From positions 124,001-188,000 of the forward strand of contig NZ_JAMZFT010000002.1 of the NCBI RefSeq assembly GCF_024158125.1: a stretch of DNA of 64,000 bases, given 5' to 3'. The stretch is from Futiania mangrovi (GTDB taxonomy: Bacteria; Pseudomonadota; Alphaproteobacteria; Futianiales; Futianiaceae). Under the pieces are notes generated by a model. That model did no database searches. It worked only from the letters and a program-made list of their open reading frames with translations, and was not told the origin of the DNA. Positions 27,115-34,878 of the stretch are shown here, in pieces (position 1 is the first letter of the stretch; every line of letters starts with the position of its first letter). The translations under genes and the position numbers were made by a program.

Positions 27115-27594
27115 ATGCTCAGGGATATCGAGAACTACAAGGTCTATTTCGACACGCTGGAGGTGGGCGAGCGCTTCGTCAGCGAGGGCCGCACCGTGAC
27201 GGAGCGCGACATCATCGCCTTCGCCGGCCTCTCCGGCGACTTCAACGCGCTGCACATCGATGCCGAGTATGCGGCCACCACCCAGCACGGCCAGCGCATC
27301 GCGCACGGCCTTCTGGTGCTCTCGATCGCCTCCGGCCTCAGCACGCAGATGCCGGTGATGAAGTTCATGAGCAGCACCATCGTCGGCCTCGCCAACCTCG
27401 AATGCCGCTGGCTGAAGCCGACCTTCATCGGCGACACGATCCATGTCGTGCTGGAGGTGACGGAGAAGGTCCCCTCGCGCAGCAAGCCCGACCGGGGCAC
27501 GCTCGTGCTCTCCCGCAAGGCGGTGAATCAGCGCGGCGAGACCGTGATGGACTCGACCTGGAAGCTGATCCTGAAGAAATCGGACGCGGCCTGA
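27115..27594 (+). CDS. MaoC family enoyl-CoA hydratase (cluster A)
   Basis: Start ATG 27115 (MLRDIENYKVYFDTLEVGER) has AGAGG 6 nt upstream; ATG 27097, overlapping the previous stop, is an alternative. The 159-residue hot-dog protein keeps the hydratase-2 catalytic motif in FAGLSGDFNALHIDAEYA (Asp and His) and continues with RIAHGLLVLSIASGL. Unlike the MaoC protein at 21110, it looks catalytically complete. It would hydrate the enoyl-CoA made by the dehydrogenase. The gene sits between the dehydrogenase and the lyase, as expected for pathway order. Confidence 0.9.
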   Translation: MLRDIENYKVYFDTLEVGERFVSEGRTVTERDIIAFAGLSGDFNALHIDAEYAATTQHGQRIAHGLLVLSIASGLSTQMPVMKFMSSTIVGLANLECRWLKPTFIGDTIHVVLEVTEKVPSRSKPDRGTLVLSRKAVNQRGETVMDSTWKLILKKSDAA

Positions 27595-27650
27595 CGGCGC
27601 TCGCGCCCTCACCCATCCCCACACGCAAGACACGAAGGCAGACAAGACCC

Positions 27651-28424
27651 ATGGCCAAGGAAACCCGGCGCCCGCAGACCAACCTCTGCACCTATGACGA
27701 GCACTCCATCCATCTCCGCGGTGTCGACCTCGTCGACGACATGATCGGCAAGATGGGCTTCACGGAGGTGTTCTTCCGCCAGTTCATGAATCGCGCGCCC
27801 AGCGCGGCGGAAGTGACCGTCCTCGACGCGATCCTCGTCACGCTGATGGAGCACGGGCTGACCCCCAGCGCGATCAGCGCGCGCATGATCGCGTCGTCCG
27901 CGCCGGAGGCGCTGCAGGCCGCCATCGCCGCGGGCATCCTGGGCGTCGGCAGCCGCTTCGTCGGCACCATCGAGGACTCCGCCCTGCTGCTGAAGGAACT
28001 TGTCGACGCCCCGGAAGGTTTCGAGGCGCGCGCGGAAGCCGTCATCGCCCGCTACCGGGCCGAGCGCAAGGCGGTGCCGGGCTTCGGCCACCACCTGCAC
28101 CGGCCGGACGATCCGCGCTCGATCCGCCTGCTGGCGCTCGCCGACGAGCTTGGGCTGGGCGGCAAGTACGTGACGGGCATCCGCGATCTTTCCACCATCC
28201 TCGACCGGATCGCAGGCAAGCACCTGACGATCAACGCCACCGGCGCCATCGGGGCGCTGCTCTGCGAGATCGACGTGCCGCCCTCCATCGCGCGTGGCAT
28301 CGCGGTCGTCAGCCGCGCCGCGGGCCTCGTCGCGCACATCCGCGAGGAGCAGGAAGACCCCGCCTGCCGCTTCATCTGGGACATGGCAGAGCACGAGCTG
28401 AGCGCGCCGCACAAGAAGGGCTGA
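27651..28424 (+). CDS. Citrate-synthase-fold lyase (citryl-CoA lyase-like)
   Basis: The 257-residue protein is much shorter than citrate synthase (about 430) and matches citryl-CoA lyase and the C-terminal module of ATP-citrate lyase. The two His regions are LMEHGLTPS (His68) and GFGHHLHRPDDPR (His147/His148). The third catalytic site, NVDG in ATP-citrate lyase, aligns by eye with NATG at 195-198, so the Asp appears to be Thr197. The expected reaction is cleavage of a 3-hydroxyacyl-CoA such as citryl-CoA to acetyl-CoA and a 2-oxo acid. Its place after dehydrogenase and hydratase genes supports a final C-C cleaving step. Confidence 0.8.
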   Translation: MAKETRRPQTNLCTYDEHSIHLRGVDLVDDMIGKMGFTEVFFRQFMNRAPSAAEVTVLDAILVTLMEHGLTPSAISARMIASSAPEALQAAIAAGILGVGSRFVGTIEDSALLLKELVDAPEGFEARAEAVIARYRAERKAVPGFGHHLHRPDDPRSIRLLALADELGLGGKYVTGIRDLSTILDRIAGKHLTINATGAIGALLCEIDVPPSIARGIAVVSRAAGLVAHIREEQEDPACRFIWDMAEHELSAPHKKG

Positions 28425-28453
28425 GCCCGGAGCAGGACAGGGAGAACCGAACC

Positions 28454-29206
28454 ATGGACATGGGACTGGCCGGCAAGGTGGCCATCGTGACGGGCGGCGG
28501 GCGCGGCATCGGGGCCGCGATCTGCAAGGCGCTCGCGGCGGAAGGCGCACACATCGTCGCCAACGATATCGACCGGGCGCGGGCCGAGGAGACGGGTGCC
28601 GAGCTGACCGCCGGCGGCGCGAAGGCCATCGCGGTCGCGGGCGACATCACCCGCGCGGAGGACGCCGAGGCGCTGGCGAAGGCTGCGCTCGACGCCTTCG
28701 GACGCATCGACATCCTCGTCAACAACGCGGGCTTCACGCGCGACGGGCGCATCACCAAGATGACGGAGGACGACTGGGACAGCGTCGTCGACGTGATCCT
28801 GAAGGGCACCTTCCTGTGCACCCGCGCCGTGATCCCGGCGATGACCGAGCAGAAGTCGGGCCGCATCGTCAACATCGCCTCGCGGGCGCACTGGGGCAAT
28901 CCGGGGCAGGCGAACTATTCCGCGGCGAAGGCCGGTGTGGTGGGTTTCACCCGCTCGCAGGCCGCCGAGCACGGGCGCAACAACATCACCGTCAACGCGG
29001 TCGCACCGGGCTTCGTGGAAACGCCGCTCGTCCAGGCGCTGCCGCACTACGAGAAGATCAAGCAGCGCACCATCGACAACACGCCGATCCCGCGCCTCGG
29101 CCGAGTGGAGGACATCGCCGACGCGGTGACCTTCCTCGCCTCGGAGCGGGCGTCCTGGATCACCGGCGAGCTGCTGCATGTCACCGGCGGGCGCTACCGC
29201 GGCTGA
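28454..29206 (+). CDS. SDR family oxidoreductase (FabG-like, cluster A)
   Basis: The 250-residue classical short-chain dehydrogenase has the NAD(P) motif TGGGRGIGAA (residues 13-22), NNAGFTRDGRITKMTEDDW, the catalytic Ser in NIASRAHWGNPGQ and Tyr-Lys in NYSAAKAGVVGFT. The Asp after the second strand (ANDIDRARAEE) suggests NAD+ preference, an inference. It may oxidise a hydroxyacyl-CoA or reduce a keto product. It is the last gene of the TRAP operon, 29 nt after the lyase gene. Confidence 0.9.
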   Translation: MDMGLAGKVAIVTGGGRGIGAAICKALAAEGAHIVANDIDRARAEETGAELTAGGAKAIAVAGDITRAEDAEALAKAALDAFGRIDILVNNAGFTRDGRITKMTEDDWDSVVDVILKGTFLCTRAVIPAMTEQKSGRIVNIASRAHWGNPGQANYSAAKAGVVGFTRSQAAEHGRNNITVNAVAPGFVETPLVQALPHYEKIKQRTIDNTPIPRLGRVEDIADAVTFLASERASWITGELLHVTGGRYRG

Positions 29207-29351
29207 GCGCGCAACGCGCGCGGACCGATCCTGGCGAAACGGGAGTGGCACATAGGCCGAAGGCACAGATGACAGGGACCGGAAGGCGCGGATACTGAGG
29301 CAAGCATCCCTTGTCCCGCATCCGCACCGCCCGCTTTCGAAAGGTGAGCCC

Positions 29352-30128
29352 ATGACCGAGAAAGCCGCTCTCAAGACCGTCAAGACGGCTGCCCGCACGC
29401 TCGATGTGTTCGAGGCGTTCTGCGCGGCGGGCGAGCCCCTGTCGATCACTGCGCTGGCCGAACGGATCCACTCCCCGGTGAGCAGTTGCCACACGCTGGT
29501 GAAGACGCTGCAGGCACGCGGCTATCTCTACACCCTCGACCAGCGCCGCCTGATCTACCCGACCAAGCGGATGTTCGAACTGACGAGCGAGATCTCCCGG
29601 CACGATCCGCTGCTGCGCAAGATCACGCCGCTGATGACCGCGCTGCGCGACCGGACGGGTGAGACCGTGGTGATGGGCAAGCGGCAGGGCAGCGAGGCGG
29701 TCTATCTCGAGGTGATCGAGGGCACGCACACGATCCGCTACTCCGCACAGTCGGGCCAGACCCGCCAGCTCTATTCCAGCTCCATCGGGAAGGCGCTCCT
29801 CGGCCTCGTGTCCGAGCGCGATCTGGATGCCTATCTCGCACGGACGAAGTTCCGTGCCTGGACCCGCAACACCATCACCGATCCGGAGGTGCTGCGGGAA
29901 AACATCGCCGCCGGGCGTGCGCAGGGCTATTACACGACGCGCGGGGAGAACGTGGACGACGTCATGGCAATCGCGGTCAGTCTGCGCATCGCGGGCGAGG
30001 GGCTGAGCTTCGCGCTCGCCGGGCCCGCACCGCGCATCGAGGCCAATTTCAACCGTTATCTCGGAGATGTGCTGGCCTTCGCCCGGAGCCTCGAGGCGCT
30101 GAACGAGACCCTCTCGCGCACCGGCTGA
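29352..30128 (+). CDS. IclR family transcriptional regulator (cluster A)
   Basis: The 258-residue protein has an N-terminal winged helix (VKTAARTLDVFEAFCAAGEP then LSITALAERIHSPVSSCHTL) and the IclR effector domain (VIEGTHTIRYSAQSGQTRQL, SSIGKALLGLV, TRGENVDDVMAIAVSL). It lies 145 nt after the SDR gene and convergent with the enoyl-CoA hydratase gene. It is the obvious local regulator of cluster A; the paired TTCC/GGAA dyads at 22861-22895 are its candidate sites. Confidence 0.9.
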   Translation: MTEKAALKTVKTAARTLDVFEAFCAAGEPLSITALAERIHSPVSSCHTLVKTLQARGYLYTLDQRRLIYPTKRMFELTSEISRHDPLLRKITPLMTALRDRTGETVVMGKRQGSEAVYLEVIEGTHTIRYSAQSGQTRQLYSSSIGKALLGLVSERDLDAYLARTKFRAWTRNTITDPEVLRENIAAGRAQGYYTTRGENVDDVMAIAVSLRIAGEGLSFALAGPAPRIEANFNRYLGDVLAFARSLEALNETLSRTG

Positions 30129-30245
30129 CGCGCGGGCGCAGGACGGGGGAGATCGTCCCCGGCATGGCGGCCGGTACGCAATGAAAGGGCGGCCTGATCG
30201 CCTGGCTCACGGGGGAGCCGCGGCTGCCCCGCCGACCCTGACGAA

Positions 30246-30270
30246 GCCTGCCCGCCAGGCATGGGCAGGC
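30246..30270. terminator. Hairpin between convergent iclR and hydratase genes
   Basis: An 8-bp perfect stem (GCCTGCCC / GGGCAGGC) with a 9-nt loop lies between the convergent genes. There is no T-run. Confidence 0.4.
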
Positions 30271-30296
30271 CATGCCGACAAATGGCGTGTCCCCGC

Positions 30297-31055
30297 CTAC
30301 CCGGCGATCGCCTCGCGTACGCGCGCCGCGGTTCCGGGGTCGAGGAAGCCTTCGACGGTGGCATCGGTCTCCAGCGCCATGGCCTGTTCCAGCGGCAACT
30401 GGAACGCCTTGTTCAGCACCGCCTTCACGTTGCGGCGCGCGACGGCAGGCAAGTCCGCGATCCGGGCGGCCATGTCCCGCGCAACGGTTTCGTGCTGCCC
30501 GTCGGGCACGACGCGCGCGACGAGCCCCATCTGGTGCGCCTCCGCCGCCGTGAAGCGATCCCCCAGGAGAATCAATTCCTTGGTCTTCTGCAGTCCGATC
30601 ATGTTCGGCAGAAGCGTTGTCACGCCGCCCGTGACGAACACGCCCAGTTGCGTCTCGGGGAAGAAGCAGCGGCAGCTCTCCGCCATCACGGCGATGTCGC
30701 AATTGATCACCCATTCGAGGCCGCCGCCCACGGCCCAGCCATGGATGCCGCCCACGACGATCTTCTCGCCGTTCATCATCAGGCGGGTGATCTCCTGGAT
30801 GTTCTCGATGAAGACCCGCGTTTCGGCCGGTCCGGCCGATTGCTCCCCGAACTCCTTCAGGTCGTCGCCGGCGCAGAAGGCCCTCCCCTCGCCGGCGAGG
30901 ACGATGGCCGCGACCGCCGGGTCGGACTGCGCGGCACGCAGCGCGTCGGCGAAGTCCCTGAGCAGGTCCGGGTTGATCGCGTTGAGCCGGTCCGGGCGGT
31001 TCAGGCGGACCTCGGCGATCCCGCCCGCCACGGACAACAGCACGGTCTTGGTCAT
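30297..31055 (-). CDS. Enoyl-CoA hydratase/isomerase family protein (cluster A)
   Basis: ATG 31055 (MTKTVLLSVAGGIAEVRLNR) gives 252 residues with crotonase-fold motifs: LNRPDRLNAINPDLL, GEGRAFCAGDDLKEFG for the CoA/oxyanion hole, and GGIHGWAVGGGLEWVINCD. The first catalytic Glu is at the GGGLEW position; the second usual Glu lies in a Phe-rich region (CRCFFPETQLGVFVTGG, with Glu before TQLG). It hydrates or isomerises an enoyl-CoA. Only 4 nt separate it from the ligase gene upstream, so the two form an operon. Confidence 0.9.
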   Translation of the reverse strand: MTKTVLLSVAGGIAEVRLNRPDRLNAINPDLLRDFADALRAAQSDPAVAAIVLAGEGRAFCAGDDLKEFGEQSAGPAETRVFIENIQEITRLMMNGEKIVVGGIHGWAVGGGLEWVINCDIAVMAESCRCFFPETQLGVFVTGGVTTLLPNMIGLQKTKELILLGDRFTAAEAHQMGLVARVVPDGQHETVARDMAARIADLPAVARRNVKAVLNKAFQLPLEQAMALETDATVEGFLDPGTAARVREAIAG

Positions 31056-31059
31056 TCTC

Positions 31060-32361
31060 TCAATCCTCCCGTATGACCCGGCGCGTCTTTCCCGCCGTGC
31101 GTGGTAAGGCGCCATGCGCAAGCAGCCGCACCTCCGCTGTCACCCGCAGCGCATCCTTGACCGCACGCTCCACCTCTGCCGCAAGCTCCGGCGTTGGTGT
31201 GACGCCACCGGCCACCTCAGCCTCGACGGGGAGGCGGTCGTAGGGACCGATGCCCTTGAGCCGGATGAGATACTCTCCCGACAGTGCAGGCAGCCCGTTC
31301 ATCACCGCGGCAACCATGGTCGGGAAGACATTGATGCCGCGCACCACGACCATGTCGTCGCTGCGTCCGACGACGCGGAACCGGAACCCCGTCCGCCCGC
31401 AGGCGCAGGGGTCCGTGCCCGTGACCTGGATGACGTCGCCGGTGCGGAAGCGGACGAGCGGCTGGCACTCCCGGTCGAGATGGGTGAGAACGAGTTCCCC
31501 CCGCGCACCCGCCGCGATCGGCAGGGGCGTTGTGCTTTCGGGGTCGATCAGCTCCGGATAGAGCACGTCGAGCCCGAGGAAATGCAGGTCGTTGTCGTGC
31601 GCGCACTGGCCTGCGAAGTTCGAGAAGACGTCCGATACGCCATAGTTCGCGTTGCGCGGCGCGAGGCCCCACACCTCCTCGAAGCGTCGGCGCAGGTCGG
31701 GACTGTCGAGCCCCGCCTCGCCGCCGAACAGGCCGAGTTTCAGCCCCAGGTCGCGGGGTGCAAGACCGGGGAAGTTTTCCGCGATCACGCGCTCCAGTAC
31801 CGCCGGATAGGACGGCGTGCACGAGATCGCAGTGACCTTCAGGTCGCGGATGGTCTCGATCAGCAGCCTGGTGCTGCCGACGCCGAACGGGATCACGAGG
31901 GCGCCCGTCGCCTCGAGCGTCAGATGGTCGGTCAGCCCGCCCATCCACATCTGGTAATTGAGACAGTGCACGACGCGATGGCCGGGGCCGAGCCCGCTGG
32001 CCCGGTGGCTGCGCCCGCCGACGACCGCGGTGACGTGCGCGTCGCGTGCCGACAGCGCGAGGTTCATCGCCTGCCCCGTCGTGCCCGACGTCCGGTGCAG
32101 CCGGTTCACCGCGGTCACGTCCGTCGCAAGGTAGTTCCCGAAGGGCGGATGGTCGGCCTGCGCCACCCTAAGCATCGCCTTGTCCGACAAGGGCAGGGCG
32201 GGCAGGTCTTCCAGCCGCGCCGACACCTTATGCCCCGTCCATAGCGCCTTGTAGAAGTCCGAGCGCGCAGCGACCGAGCGCGACTGCGCCTCCCACGCCA
32301 CCTGCTGGTGGCGTGCCATGTCGGCCCCCGGCAGATACTCCGCAGTCTCGACGAGCGCCAT
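31060..32361 (-). CDS. PaaK-type acyl-CoA (aryl-CoA) ligase (cluster A)
   Basis: ATG 32361 (MALVETAEYLPGADMARHQQ) gives 433 residues, the phenylacetate-CoA ligase size. Motifs: P-loop HRTSGTTGQAMNLAL, ANYGVSDVFSNFAGQC, FRTGDVIQVTGTDPCACGRT, a SDDMVVVRGINVFPT hinge, and an end AGKTRRVIRED holding the catalytic Lys. It makes an acyl- or aryl-CoA from the free acid with ATP. Paired with the hydratase, it may serve a second entry route or a different acid from the CoA-transferase. Confidence 0.88.
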   Translation of the reverse strand: MALVETAEYLPGADMARHQQVAWEAQSRSVAARSDFYKALWTGHKVSARLEDLPALPLSDKAMLRVAQADHPPFGNYLATDVTAVNRLHRTSGTTGQAMNLALSARDAHVTAVVGGRSHRASGLGPGHRVVHCLNYQMWMGGLTDHLTLEATGALVIPFGVGSTRLLIETIRDLKVTAISCTPSYPAVLERVIAENFPGLAPRDLGLKLGLFGGEAGLDSPDLRRRFEEVWGLAPRNANYGVSDVFSNFAGQCAHDNDLHFLGLDVLYPELIDPESTTPLPIAAGARGELVLTHLDRECQPLVRFRTGDVIQVTGTDPCACGRTGFRFRVVGRSDDMVVVRGINVFPTMVAAVMNGLPALSGEYLIRLKGIGPYDRLPVEAEVAGGVTPTPELAAEVERAVKDALRVTAEVRLLAHGALPRTAGKTRRVIRED

Positions 32362-32443
32362 GCGCGTCACCGCCCCCGTTTTGCTTGCCTCCGCCGCTCC
32401 GCGCGGACCATGCTTGATACCATTCGGCGCGCCTGCAATCAAC

Positions 32444-32460
32444 AAACATGACGTCAGTTT
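32444..32460. promoter_or_regulatory. Palindrome upstream of the PaaK-type ligase
   Basis: AAAC-A-TGACGTCA-GTTT is a 17-nt near-palindrome around a perfect TGACGTCA core, in an AT-rich stretch 83-99 nt before the ligase start. It is a likely operator; the LysR, IclR or another regulator could bind it. Confidence 0.35.
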
Positions 32461-32633
32461 CAGATTTTACCCCGAGAAACAGGTATGCCGCGGCGGGTCG
32501 CGGTCCTGCCGTCAAATCTCTGGATCAGGGATGATCTCGGGCCGCCGGGGCGGCGAACCGCCACCCGAAGCAACTGCAGTCTTTCACCCTTTTCCTTCCT
32601 TGCCATACGCGTCGCCTCGGGCAGCCGCAGTCT

Positions 32634-33512
32634 CTAACCCGGCCAGGCGAATCTCTGGGCTGACTGCATGAAAGCCGCGAGCGCGGGCGAAAACCGGCGG
32701 CCCCGCACGGTGGCGAGGACGACCGAGCGTTCCACACCCGGCTCGATCAGGGGCCGCTGGAGGAGGCCTGGCAGCGTGACCGAGAACTCCGGCATGAACG
32801 CAAACCCCAGTCCCGCGAGCACCATCGCCTGGACCCAGTCCTCCCGCTCCGACCGGAAGCGCGCATAGAGGTCGACGCTGCGGTCCTTGCAGACCCCCAT
32901 GACCATCTCCCGCATCTCGCAGGCGAGACGGTCCACATAGGCCTCTCCGGAAAGATCGGCGAGGCGGATGGCGTTCATTCGGCCCAGCCTGTGGTCCGGC
33001 GGGAACACGACGACATAGCGCTCCTGGTAAAGTTCATCCACGCGGAAACCGGCCTCGGTCTCCGCGGTGCGCGTGAAGACCGCGGCATCGAGTTCCCCGT
33101 TCGAGAGCCGGTCGCCGAGGTCGGCAACCGAGCCTTCGCTGACCGAGAGTTCGAGGCCCGGGTGCTTCTTCTCGAAGTCCGCGAGGAACCGCGCAAGGCG
33201 CACATGGCCGATCGTCGACATCACGCCCAGCCGCACGGGAACCTGGTCGAGCAGCCGGAAGTTCTGCGCCAGCACCTGCGCCGCCGCCGCCTCGTCTGCG
33301 ATATGACGGAGATGCGGCAGCATGGAATGGCCGAAATCGCTGAGCAGGATCCGCCGCCCCTCGCGGTGGAAGATGGGCGCACCCAGTTCCTCCTCGAGTG
33401 CCTTGATGCCCTTCGTCAGCGCAGGCTGCGTGACATTGCAGGCCGCCGCGGCCTTCGTGAAGTTGAGATGCTTGGCTGCCGCCAGGACATAGCGGATCTG
33501 CGACATTTCCAT
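32634..33512 (-). CDS. LysR family transcriptional regulator
   Basis: ATG 33512 (MEMSQIRYVLAAAKHLNFTK) gives 292 residues; a GTG at 33527 would add five. The N-terminal helix-turn-helix is AAAACNVTQPALTKGIKALE, followed by the linker IFHREGRRILLSDFGHSMLP and a periplasmic-binding-like effector domain (VRLGVMSTIGHVRLARFLAD onward). It is 272 nt upstream of the ligase-hydratase pair on the same strand and divergent from the DUF4242 gene, so either may be its target. Confidence 0.9.
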   Translation of the reverse strand: MEMSQIRYVLAAAKHLNFTKAAAACNVTQPALTKGIKALEEELGAPIFHREGRRILLSDFGHSMLPHLRHIADEAAAAQVLAQNFRLLDQVPVRLGVMSTIGHVRLARFLADFEKKHPGLELSVSEGSVADLGDRLSNGELDAAVFTRTAETEAGFRVDELYQERYVVVFPPDHRLGRMNAIRLADLSGEAYVDRLACEMREMVMGVCKDRSVDLYARFRSEREDWVQAMVLAGLGFAFMPEFSVTLPGLLQRPLIEPGVERSVVLATVRGRRFSPALAAFMQSAQRFAWPG

Positions 33513-33579
33513 GAAGAAGCCCCCCACTTCCCCATTCCCGGTCCCAAGAATACCGAAGATGCACGATACCGGAAGTTAT

Positions 33580-33596
33580 CGAACCATGACGATTCG
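33580..33596. promoter_or_regulatory. Candidate LysR-type site in the lysR/DUF4242 gap
   Basis: CGAA-N9-TTCG lies in the 149-nt divergent gap, 65 nt before the DUF4242 start. LysR proteins often bind T-N11-A dyads in such gaps; this is a weak match. Confidence 0.25.
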
Positions 33597-33661
33597 TCAG
33601 TTTGCCCAGCCGCGCGCGTGTCGTTCACTTTCCCGGTTGGCGGCAACGAAGGAGATCGGAC

Positions 33662-33925
33662 ATGACGGTCTACATGGTCGAACGCAATCTCAAGGGCATC
33701 AGCATGGACGACCTGGCGGGTGCGCAGCAGGCAGCGATTGCGACAGCGAACCGGATGTCGGAAGACGGCGCGGCGATCCGGTACATCCGGTCGACGTTCG
33801 CGCCCGATGACGGTCGCTGCATGTGCCTGTTCGACGGCGAGAGCGCGGAGCAGGTCCAAAGGCTCAACGACACGGCGGGCCTCCCGTACGAAAGGATCGT
33901 CGCGGCGCTCGACCTGACGCCCTGA
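33662..33925 (+). CDS. DUF4242 domain protein
   Basis: ATG 33662 gives an 87-residue soluble protein. The pattern MTVYMVERNLKGISMDDLAG, IRYIRSTFAPDDGRCMCLFD and LPYERIVAALDLTP is that of DUF4242, small ferredoxin-like fold proteins (some called nickel-binding) of unknown function. It is divergent from the LysR gene, which may regulate it. A strong terminator follows 22 nt after the stop. Confidence 0.82.
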   Translation: MTVYMVERNLKGISMDDLAGAQQAAIATANRMSEDGAAIRYIRSTFAPDDGRCMCLFDGESAEQVQRLNDTAGLPYERIVAALDLTP

Positions 33926-33947
33926 GCGGTCGTACCCCCTGCAGGCT

Positions 33948-33975
33948 CCGCCCGCTGCGGCCGCGCAGCGGGCGG
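33948..33975 (+). terminator. Strong terminator after the DUF4242 gene
   Basis: An 11-bp perfect stem (CCGCCCGCTGC / GCAGCGGGCGG) with a GGCCGC loop is extended by GGCTC/GAGCC outer arms and followed by CTTTCC. Confidence 0.7.
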
Positions 33976-34320
33976 CAGAGCCTTTCCAGGCCTCCTGCAT
34001 CGGCAGCACCGGGCGGACGTGAAAGGCGGCGCAGACCTGCAATACCCGTGGATTCTCCAGCGGCGGTACTGACAATGTGACCGATCCGATCGAGGGACCG
34101 CTGGCAGCCCTGATCTCGCCAGTCCGCCCCCCCTCTCCTGGCACTGGGGGATCGAAAGCCGGTAGCCATGGTTCAGTTTACCGATCCCGATGCACGACGC
34201 CCGCCCTCGCCCGAGAGAATTGCCCGCGCTTTCTGACTCAGTCAGGCTTATCGCTGCGCTGCTACGCGGCAAATCGGCACGCGCAGCCAGCGCGTTATGC
34301 CGACCAAGGCCCGAAAACTC
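33976..34320. other. Intergenic stretch with no recognised gene
   Basis: No frame here has a family signature, ribosome site and normal codon pattern together. A minus-strand frame (around 34010-34150) reads like protein without stops but matches nothing I know. It may hold the remains of a lost gene between the DUF4242 gene and the copper locus. Confidence 0.4.
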
Positions 34321-34350
34321 GCTCCCCGGACGGGGGCGCGTCCGGGGAGC
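34321..34350 (-). terminator. Intrinsic terminator of the copper operon
   Basis: A perfect 12-bp stem (GCTCCCCGGACG / CGTCCGGGGAGC) with a 6-nt loop is followed on the minus strand by GAGTTTTC. It begins 13 nt after the DUF411 stop and closes the minus-strand copper operon. Confidence 0.8.
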
Positions 34351-34363
34351 AGGGCGCGTGCGA

Positions 34364-34813
34364 TCAACGATGAGAAACGAAGACCGTCGCCGACCCGTTC
34401 GGGCCGAGGAGCAGCGTGTCGAAGGGATCGCGGCGGTCGCCCATCTCCATCCCCGGCGAGCCGACGGGCATGCCCGGCACGCTGAGGCCGAGCGCGCGCG
34501 GACGCTCTTTCAGCAGGCGGGCGACATCGGCGGCGGGAACATGGCCCTCGATCACATAGCTGTCGATCTCGGCGGTGTGACAGGACATGTGCTCCGGCGC
34601 GATCCCGAGCTTTTCCTTGAGCGCGTAGAGCGCGTCGTCCGGCATCTCGCGCACCTCGACCGCGAACCCGGCGCGGCGCACATGATCGACCCATGCGCCG
34701 CAGCAGCCGCAGGTCGGCGACTTGCGGACCAGCATGCGCGGCGCTGCGGCGGCGACGGAGGAGCCTGCCACCGCCAGGGCGGCGGAAGCGACCAGAAACA
34801 TGCGGCGGTTCAT
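34364..34813 (-). CDS. DUF411 domain protein (copper-associated)
   Basis: The 149-residue precursor has a signal peptide (MNRRMFLVASAALAVAGSSV, cleavage near AAA/PRM). The DUF411 core is VRKSPTCGCCGAWVDHVRRA, with a CGCC metal-binding motif, then CHTAEIDSYVIEGHVPAADV and the Met-rich VPGMPVGSPGMEMGDRRDPF. DUF411 proteins are periplasmic, found in copper-resistance operons and thought to bind Cu(I). It is the last gene of the copA-copB operon, before a terminator. Confidence 0.9.
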   Translation of the reverse strand: MNRRMFLVASAALAVAGSSVAAAAPRMLVRKSPTCGCCGAWVDHVRRAGFAVEVREMPDDALYALKEKLGIAPEHMSCHTAEIDSYVIEGHVPAADVARLLKERPRALGLSVPGMPVGSPGMEMGDRRDPFDTLLLGPNGSATVFVSHR

Positions 34814-34878
34814 CTTCTTCGTCCTTTCTGCGATGGGCGTGCACCCCGGCGGAGCGTGCCCCGCCGGGGCGCTAGCGG

